Below the pieces are notes generated by a model. That model ran no database searches. It was not told the origin of the DNA and was given only the letters and a program-made list of their open reading frames with translations. Of a stretch of DNA of 61,344 nt, positions 56,745 through 61,344 are shown one piece after another (position 1 is the first letter of the stretch; every line of letters begins with the position of its first letter). Where the stretch lies: the NCBI GenBank assembly GCA_002344215.1, contig DDSV01000021.1, positions 320 through 61,663 of the forward strand. The letters are read 5' to 3'. This DNA is from Akkermansiaceae bacterium UBA2381. GTDB lineage: Bacteria; Verrucomicrobiota; Verrucomicrobiia; Verrucomicrobiales; DEV007. The position numbers and the translations under genes were made by a program.

Positions 56745-57974
56745 CTACTTCTCAGCAGTCTTCTTCTCCATTCCGTCGTAAACCCCGAAATCATTGAACC
56801 AAATCCGTTTCGCCCAGCGGTAAACGGGGTGCTTTTCGGGAATTTCCTCGCCGGTGGGCATCCATTGGCTGTTGCGGGGTGTCATCGCCTCGAGTTCCGC
56901 CATCGCTGTCTTCCGGATCGTGGTGTCGGACGCGTGGTGTTTCTCGGCGAGCGCTTTGACGAGGTCGGGGCGTTCGAGGACGATGCAGCCGCGCGTGTGC
57001 TTTGCTGCGGTCTCGCGAAAATCCTTCATGAACTCGGACTTCGTGAGGGTGTCGTAGATGGATCCGTCGCGGACGTTGTCGGTCGCAAACTGGATGATGG
57101 GGCAGGGTTCGATGGCACCGGTTGGCGAAATGTGGTGGGAGATGCCGTTTGCCATCGGGCAGAGGGCGCGTCCTTCACCGTCGTAGTAGGCGTCGATGAT
57201 GCCGAGGGGCAGCTTTGTCCGCATATTCACGACAAATTCCCGGACCCGACGCGCCTGTTCGGGGGTGAGGGCGAGATCCTCGTTTGGCTGCGGTCCAACG
57301 GGGCGGTAGGTGTGATACCAGGCGTAGTGCACGCCCCGGTCGATCAGTTTCCTAAGCCAGGACTCGGTGAGAAGGTCGTCGATATTCGTCTGGCAGAGGC
57401 TTGTCGCGACCCCGGTGAGGATCTTGTTCTCAAGGCAGTGGTCGAGGCCTTTGAGGGTGCGGTTGAGGACGTCCTTCCCTCCACGCCGTTCATTGGCGAC
57501 GAGTTCGGTGCCCTCAATTGAGATCAAAGGCGTCGCGTTCCCGAGCTGGCGGAGCTGTTTCGCCTTCTTCTCCGTGATCATCTGACCGTTCGTGAAGACC
57601 TGAAAAAAGCAATCCGGATGTTCGGCCAGGAAATCCAGTAACTCGCTGTGCATGAATGGCTCACCGCCCAATATGCCGAAAAATGAGTTCCCGTGAGACT
57701 TGGCCTCGTTGACGATTTTGTTCAAATCGGCGAGGTCGAGTTTGACCTGCGGTTTGTCGACATCGACCCAGCAGCCCTGGCAGCGCAAATTGCAACTGTT
57801 GAGAATGGAGATATAGATAAAGGGAGGGAAATAGATGCCCTCCTTCATCCGCTTTTTGTAAAGATTGACCGAGTGAATCCCTTTGACCCCGAAGTTCCAC
57901 ATGAACTTCGCCAAATGACGTTTGTCAGCGGTCCGAAGGACCCGCCCCGCATATTGAAGGCTAGGAATAATCAT
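56745..57974 (-). CDS. Radical SAM protein of unknown substrate
   Basis: This 409-residue protein carries the radical SAM CxxxCxxC motif in LNSCNLRCQGCWVDV (about 64-71), GGEPFMHSELL as the following SAM-binding strand, and a SPASM-like C-terminal region with ALCPMANGISHHISPTGAIEPCPI and further Cys. The N-terminal 60 residues (RHLAKFMWNFGVKGIHSVNLYKKRMKEG) and the C-terminal FNDFGVYDGMEKK are family-specific extensions. It is not a clear HpnH or MoaA. The ATG at 57974 is preferred over an upstream TTG. No peptide substrate gene is seen nearby. Confidence 0.85.
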   Translation of the reverse strand: MIIPSLQYAGRVLRTADKRHLAKFMWNFGVKGIHSVNLYKKRMKEGIYFPPFIYISILNSCNLRCQGCWVDVDKPQVKLDLADLNKIVNEAKSHGNSFFGILGGEPFMHSELLDFLAEHPDCFFQVFTNGQMITEKKAKQLRQLGNATPLISIEGTELVANERRGGKDVLNRTLKGLDHCLENKILTGVATSLCQTNIDDLLTESWLRKLIDRGVHYAWYHTYRPVGPQPNEDLALTPEQARRVREFVVNMRTKLPLGIIDAYYDGEGRALCPMANGISHHISPTGAIEPCPIIQFATDNVRDGSIYDTLTKSEFMKDFRETAAKHTRGCIVLERPDLVKALAEKHHASDTTIRKTAMAELEAMTPRNSQWMPTGEEIPEKHPVYRWAKRIWFNDFGVYDGMEKKTAEK

Positions 57975-57995
57975 GGAGGTCAACTGGCCGGCATC

Positions 57996-58035
57996 TCAGA
58001 ATGTCAGCCTTTCAAAATGTCAGAATTTCAGGCGA
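57996..58035. repeat. Degenerate 8-bp tandem repeat (TCAGAATN-type)
   Basis: Five consecutive octamers TCAGAATG, TCAGCCTT, TCAAAATG, TCAGAATT and TCAGGCGA lie between the radical SAM start and the aldolase stop; the last contains the TGA stop of the aldolase. The 8-bp periodicity is clear although units vary. Confidence 0.6.
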
Positions 58036-58816
58036 GGCATTTCAGGGCCGAAGCCACTGTCGCATCATCATGAACCACGGCATGGAGCGCGGCGGCGATT
58101 TTGGCGGGTTTGGGGTGCTGCCAGACGTTACGTCCCACCGCGATTCCAACGGCACCACCATCGATCGCTTTTTTCACCATGGTCAGGAGAGCCTCATCGT
58201 CTCCCATGGCGGATCCTCCGAGGACAATGACGGGAACAAAGCAGGCTTCGACAATTGCCCTGAATTCATCGGCACTTGCACCGGTCGGGAAGGCAGTCTT
58301 GACGATATCAGAACCCAGTTCGGCCGCCGCGCGCACGGTGAAACCGATGTTTTCGAGGGTGTAGTCGTTCGGGCGTCCGATTCCAAAGGGTAGGGCCTCG
58401 AGAATGACAGGGATATCCGCGTCGAGGCTCTCGGTGATGAGTTCGGCGGCTTCGCGGAAAATGCCGACTTCGTTTGAGTGATGCGTGTAGAGCATGTTCA
58501 TCACCGCGTGGGCTCCGACGGTGAGGGCTTCCTCGGCCCCGTAGAGACGGTAGCTGCCTTCATCGAGATTGTTTCCGTAGCGTGGCTTGTAACAGTCGGT
58601 TCGGAGGCATATGCCTTTACCCTCGAGGGCGTCGGCGGCAGCAAGGGCAAGCCCGAGATTCACGACGTAGCCATCCACGACAGGGTTGAGTGTCTCAATC
58701 AATCCTATCGGGTCTTCGAGGCCGGCTACCGGAATGGCGGTGCCGTGGTCAATCGGAAGAATAACGGTGCGACCGTCGGATTGGAGAAAGCGGGAGAGGT
58801 TTTGATCACGATCCAT
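58028..58816 (-). CDS. DhnA-type class I aldolase
   Basis: This 262-residue TIM-barrel enzyme resembles archaeal-type class I fructose-bisphosphate aldolases and LsrF-like aldolases: VILPIDHGTAIP near the N-terminus, AVMNMLYTHHSNEVGI, VILEALPFGIGRPN, the Schiff-base Lys in GSDIVKTAFP, VIVLGGSAMGD and GGAVGIAVGRNVWQ. It could act in glycolysis as a fructose 1,6-bisphosphate aldolase, working with the PPi-type phosphofructokinase of this genome, or on another dihydroxyacetone-phosphate adduct. No neighbours fix its substrate. Confidence 0.88.
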   Translation of the reverse strand: MDRDQNLSRFLQSDGRTVILPIDHGTAIPVAGLEDPIGLIETLNPVVDGYVVNLGLALAAADALEGKGICLRTDCYKPRYGNNLDEGSYRLYGAEEALTVGAHAVMNMLYTHHSNEVGIFREAAELITESLDADIPVILEALPFGIGRPNDYTLENIGFTVRAAAELGSDIVKTAFPTGASADEFRAIVEACFVPVIVLGGSAMGDDEALLTMVKKAIDGGAVGIAVGRNVWQHPKPAKIAAALHAVVHDDATVASALKCLA

Positions 58817-58849
58817 GATCCCCTAAGGGAAACGTGAATGGGGCAAAGA

Positions 58850-59746
58850 TCAAGGTGCGGGTTTGGTGCTCTCTGGATTGTTAATCGTTAGATAGGGTTT
58901 CACCTTCTCAAGCGTGGCAGGGCCTATGCCTCTGATTTCGAGGAGGTCTTCGATGTGGGAGAATGGCCGTTTTTTGACGACTTCATCCGCGAGAGCTTCC
59001 CGCAGACCGCTCCGCATCAGCTCATCAATGGAAGCAGTGTTTAGATCGATGGGTGAAGTCGGCGGCGTGACGGTCAATGCATCATCGATGGATTCGAGGA
59101 GACGCATTTCCTCGCGTTCCTCCTTCCGCATCGAGACAATCATTTCCGGGTTCGAATGACCCCAGATCCCTTTTCCCCTGATCGCGCTGGATAGTTCGAT
59201 GTCCCGTAGGAAGTCCGACCAGTCGTCGCGGTGAGTGCCGTCGGGAGTTTCGCGCCCGATTCCGACTGTTCGTGCGAGACCGTTCTCGATGAGAAGCCGG
59301 CCAAGGTCCTTTCCTTCAGATGTTCTGATGAATGCGTAAAAGCGCGGTTTGGCGGATCTGCCCATCGCGCTCGCGAAATTGGTGTGAACGGTGAATGGCT
59401 TACTGAGAGCTTTTGCCGTGAACTCTGCCGCTTTGGCACCATGTTCCAGGGCGATCTTGATGTCCTCGACACCGAAATACCGTGATTGCTCTCTCAAGCG
59501 GCGCTTGTCGGTGAGGTCATTTGCCGACTGTTCAATGCAATCGACGAAATAGAGCCGGAAGACCTCTTGTTTCCCCTCGGGTAGCTTCACAAGAAAGGAA
59601 TCTCCATCCGCCCAATCCGAAGAGACATAGGTGCACGGTCCGAATTCCTGGAGTTCATCAGATCTTCCCGTCGAAACTAAATGCAAAACAGCGACAGCGA
59701 GGCAAAGCAGGGGTTCAACTCGTGTCTTCGGGAAAACGTTTGCCAT
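58850..59746 (-). CDS. Secreted SNase-like nuclease fused to a helix-hairpin-helix DNA-binding domain
   Basis: This 298-residue protein has a signal peptide (about 1-28), a staphylococcal-nuclease-like domain (about 36-195: WADGDSFLVKL, FRLYFVDCIEQS, YAFIRTSEGKDLGRLLIENGLAR, IRGKGIWGHSNPE) and a ComEA-like helix-hairpin-helix (about 230-290: DLNTASIDELM, LEIRGIGPATLEKVKPYL). The SNase catalytic set (Arg-Glu-Arg) is only partly apparent, so nuclease activity is likely but not certain. The combination would bind and cut extracellular or periplasmic DNA. No com genes adjoin it, though dprA is in the window. Confidence 0.85.
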   Translation of the reverse strand: MANVFPKTRVEPLLCLAVAVLHLVSTGRSDELQEFGPCTYVSSDWADGDSFLVKLPEGKQEVFRLYFVDCIEQSANDLTDKRRLREQSRYFGVEDIKIALEHGAKAAEFTAKALSKPFTVHTNFASAMGRSAKPRFYAFIRTSEGKDLGRLLIENGLARTVGIGRETPDGTHRDDWSDFLRDIELSSAIRGKGIWGHSNPEMIVSMRKEEREEMRLLESIDDALTVTPPTSPIDLNTASIDELMRSGLREALADEVVKKRPFSHIEDLLEIRGIGPATLEKVKPYLTINNPESTKPAP

Positions 59747-59844
59747 TGAGGATAGTAAATTCGTTTGTCGGCTCTCGACAATTCGAATTTTCGCGATGTG
59801 AGGGTGCGGGTGGTGAGCTTCGGGGGTAGAGTGTTGGTTTTCTC

Positions 59845-61224
59845 ATGGCTGATGTGGTGAACGAGAGGGAGGCTGAGCGTCCGTGGGAGGAACTGGTCGA
59901 ATGTGTCGAGTCGAGCAATGCGGCGGGATTGAGTGAAATTCTCGATTCTCTCACGCCCGATGAGCAGCGCTTCGCGATGTCCCGCCTCACGGGGGAGGAG
60001 CAGGCGGGGATTGTCGAACTGCTCGACCCGGCCGCGGCGGCCGAGCTTCTCGAGATTCTCCCGGAGTCGCAAGCGGTTGATATTCTTGAAGAAATTCCGC
60101 CGGAGATCGCCGCTGACATCGTCGAGGAACTTCCGGAAGGCATCGGGGCCGATTTCCTCCGTGAGATGCACAAGGCGGAAACCGAGGCACTTCTTGCCGA
60201 ACTCGATGACCCCGAGGAGGCGGATCATCTGCGGGAGCGTTCGGCCTATGAGTGGGATACTGCCGGGGGACTGATGAACGAGTCCTTTGCCTCATTTTCA
60301 GAGGAGGCGTCCGTTGGCGACGTCTTGACGGATCTGGGAACCAAGGCCGAACACTACAGCGACATGGATGTCCAGTATGTCTATGTGGTGAGCGGAACGG
60401 GAGTGCTCAAGGGTGTCCTGAGATTGAGAGATCTGGTCCTCACCCCGCGGGACCGCTCCGTGGTGGATATCATGATCGCCAGTCCGGCCATGGTAAATGT
60501 CAGTGACAATTTTGAGACTCTCCGGAGGATTTTTGAGGAGAAAGAATACATCGGCCTCCCCGTCGTTGATGAAGACGGGGAACTCGTCGGGGTGGTGACC
60601 CGGCAGGTGGTGCGCGAGGCAACATCGGATCACCAGACCGAGGACTACCTGCACGCCAGCGGTATTCTCGGTGGCGAGGAACTGCGCAGCATGCCGATGA
60701 TGGCCCGTTGCGGGCGGCGTCTCGCCTGGCTGGGGCCGAACATTATTCTCAATCTCGTCGCAGCGAGTGTGATTGCCGCCCATGAGAGCACTCTGGAATC
60801 AGTCATCGCCCTCGCGGTTTTTTTGCCCATTGTTTCAGACATGAGTGGGTGCTCGGGGAATCAGGCCGTGGCGGTGAGTATTCGAGAGTTGACCCTGGGA
60901 TTGATCCGGCCACACGAGTATCTTCGCATCGTCTGGAAAGAGGGGATGCTCGGGATTTTCAACGGACTCGTTCTCGGGATCGTCCTCGGTTCGATGGCGG
61001 CGATCTGGAAAGGGAATCTCTGGCTCGCCCTCGTCATTGGCGGTGCGCTTTTTCTGAATACGGTGGTTTCCGTCCTCATCGGCGGATGTGTTCCCTTGCT
61101 GCTTAAAAAGCTGAAGGTCGACCCGGCCCTGGCGTCCGGGCCCATCCTGACCACCTGCACGGACATGTGCGGGTTTTTCCTCGTCCTCAGTCTTGCCTCA
61201 GGCTTCATCTCGAAGCTGTCGTGA
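59845..61224 (+). CDS. mgtE: Magnesium transporter MgtE
   Basis: This 459-residue channel has the N-terminal MgtE superhelix (about 1-130, LDPAAAAELLEILPESQAVDILEEIPPEIAADIVEELP), two CBS domains (about 135-260) and five membrane helices in the C-terminal half with the conserved GCSGNQAVAVSIRELTLG and TDMCGFFLVL, where the pore-lining Asp sits. The acidic cytoplasmic part should sense Mg2+ and gate the channel. The ATG is about 100 bp after the divergent SNase gene; no M-box RNA was recognised. Confidence 0.95.
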   Translation: MADVVNEREAERPWEELVECVESSNAAGLSEILDSLTPDEQRFAMSRLTGEEQAGIVELLDPAAAAELLEILPESQAVDILEEIPPEIAADIVEELPEGIGADFLREMHKAETEALLAELDDPEEADHLRERSAYEWDTAGGLMNESFASFSEEASVGDVLTDLGTKAEHYSDMDVQYVYVVSGTGVLKGVLRLRDLVLTPRDRSVVDIMIASPAMVNVSDNFETLRRIFEEKEYIGLPVVDEDGELVGVVTRQVVREATSDHQTEDYLHASGILGGEELRSMPMMARCGRRLAWLGPNIILNLVAASVIAAHESTLESVIALAVFLPIVSDMSGCSGNQAVAVSIRELTLGLIRPHEYLRIVWKEGMLGIFNGLVLGIVLGSMAAIWKGNLWLALVIGGALFLNTVVSVLIGGCVPLLLKKLKVDPALASGPILTTCTDMCGFFLVLSLASGFISKLS

Positions 61225-61274
61225 TCCGTTGGCAGGACCCTTGGAAGACCGAAAGGGCGGCGGGGAAAACGGAA

Positions 61275-61344
61275 TGGAGCATAGCGGATTTGAACCGCTG
61301 ACCCCCTGCATGCCATGCAGGTGCTCTACCAACTGAGCTAATGC
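61275..61344 (-). tRNA. tRNA-Ala (GGC), 5' end cut by window edge
   Basis: On the minus strand the sequence shows the D-arm TTAGCTCAGTTGGTAGAGC, the anticodon arm CCTGC-ATGGCAT-GCAGG with anticodon GGC, a T-arm GCGGTTCAAATCCGC and the acceptor strand ATGCTCC with discriminator A. About three 5' bases of the acceptor stem lie outside the window. CCA is not encoded. Confidence 0.96.

Noticed and set aside
1..61344. CRISPR array, prophage or insertion sequence
   Set aside because: The tandem repeats lack spacers, and no cas, integrase, transposase or phage structural genes were found.

Overview
The window looks like chromosomal DNA of a Gram-negative member of the Verrucomicrobia (PVC superphylum). 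The evidence is GC-rich coding DNA, secreted sulfatases, planctomycete/verrucomicrobia-type cytochrome c domains fused to other domains, an autotransporter and a porin-like barrel, lipid A synthesis (lpxB), and many intergenic short tandem repeats. Nothing marks it as plasmid or phage: there is no integrase, transposase, phage structural gene or CRISPR array. Housekeeping genes are spread throughout (tmk, holB, coaD, dprA, topB-like, lpxB, panD, glpK, ftsY, nusB, cca, dusB, mgtE, tRNA-Ala).

Layout. 1-2530: the N-terminus of pyruvate phosphate dikinase beside a PPi-type phosphofructokinase, two enzymes of pyrophosphate-linked glycolysis, then a coiled-coil protein. 2542-5416: a cytochrome c/LRR secreted protein, a truncated hemoglobin and an orphan ZnuA-like binding protein. 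5495-14355: a co-directional block of five secreted hydrolases (ceramidase-like, PhoD-like, three sulfatases). 14368-19263: a VOC protein, an autotransporter and a bifunctional aldolase/dehydrogenase, with heptanucleotide repeats on both sides of the last. 19357-22504: hisI, then tmk-holB and a CHAD protein. 22526-26515: a tightly overlapped minus-strand operon thiD, S41-like pseudopeptidase, bioF, esterase, divergent from avtA. 27873-35452: a lipoprotein, coaD, a decayed glycosyltransferase fragment, a porin-like protein, dprA-topB and a sulfotransferase. 35471-44352: lpxB, an M28-like protein lacking zinc ligands, panD, glpK, a CAP-domain lipoprotein, and the minus-strand series cytochrome/FGE-like, apbE, nusB, ftsY. 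44511-47568: a translationally coupled three-gene ABC module with an uncharacterised membrane partner. 47579-61344: floA with a partner, an SGNH hydrolase, cca, a VanX-like dipeptidase, a DUF3597 protein, two coupled secreted proteins, dusB, a radical SAM protein, a DhnA-type aldolase, an SNase-HhH fusion, mgtE and a partial tRNA-Ala.

The most interesting signals outside ordinary genes are: three copies of a GTAG-headed, REP-like hairpin whose stems differ by compensatory base changes, one of them lying inside a sulfatase signal-peptide region; several 7-10 bp tandem repeat families at gene ends; a perfect terminator hairpin inside the 5' coding region of apbE; two enzyme-family proteins that have lost catalytic residues (S41 and M28); and histone H1-like Lys/Ala tails on two unrelated enzymes. 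The best candidate for an undescribed system is the ABC module at 44511-47568. All functions come from reading motifs and remembered family patterns; no database search was possible.
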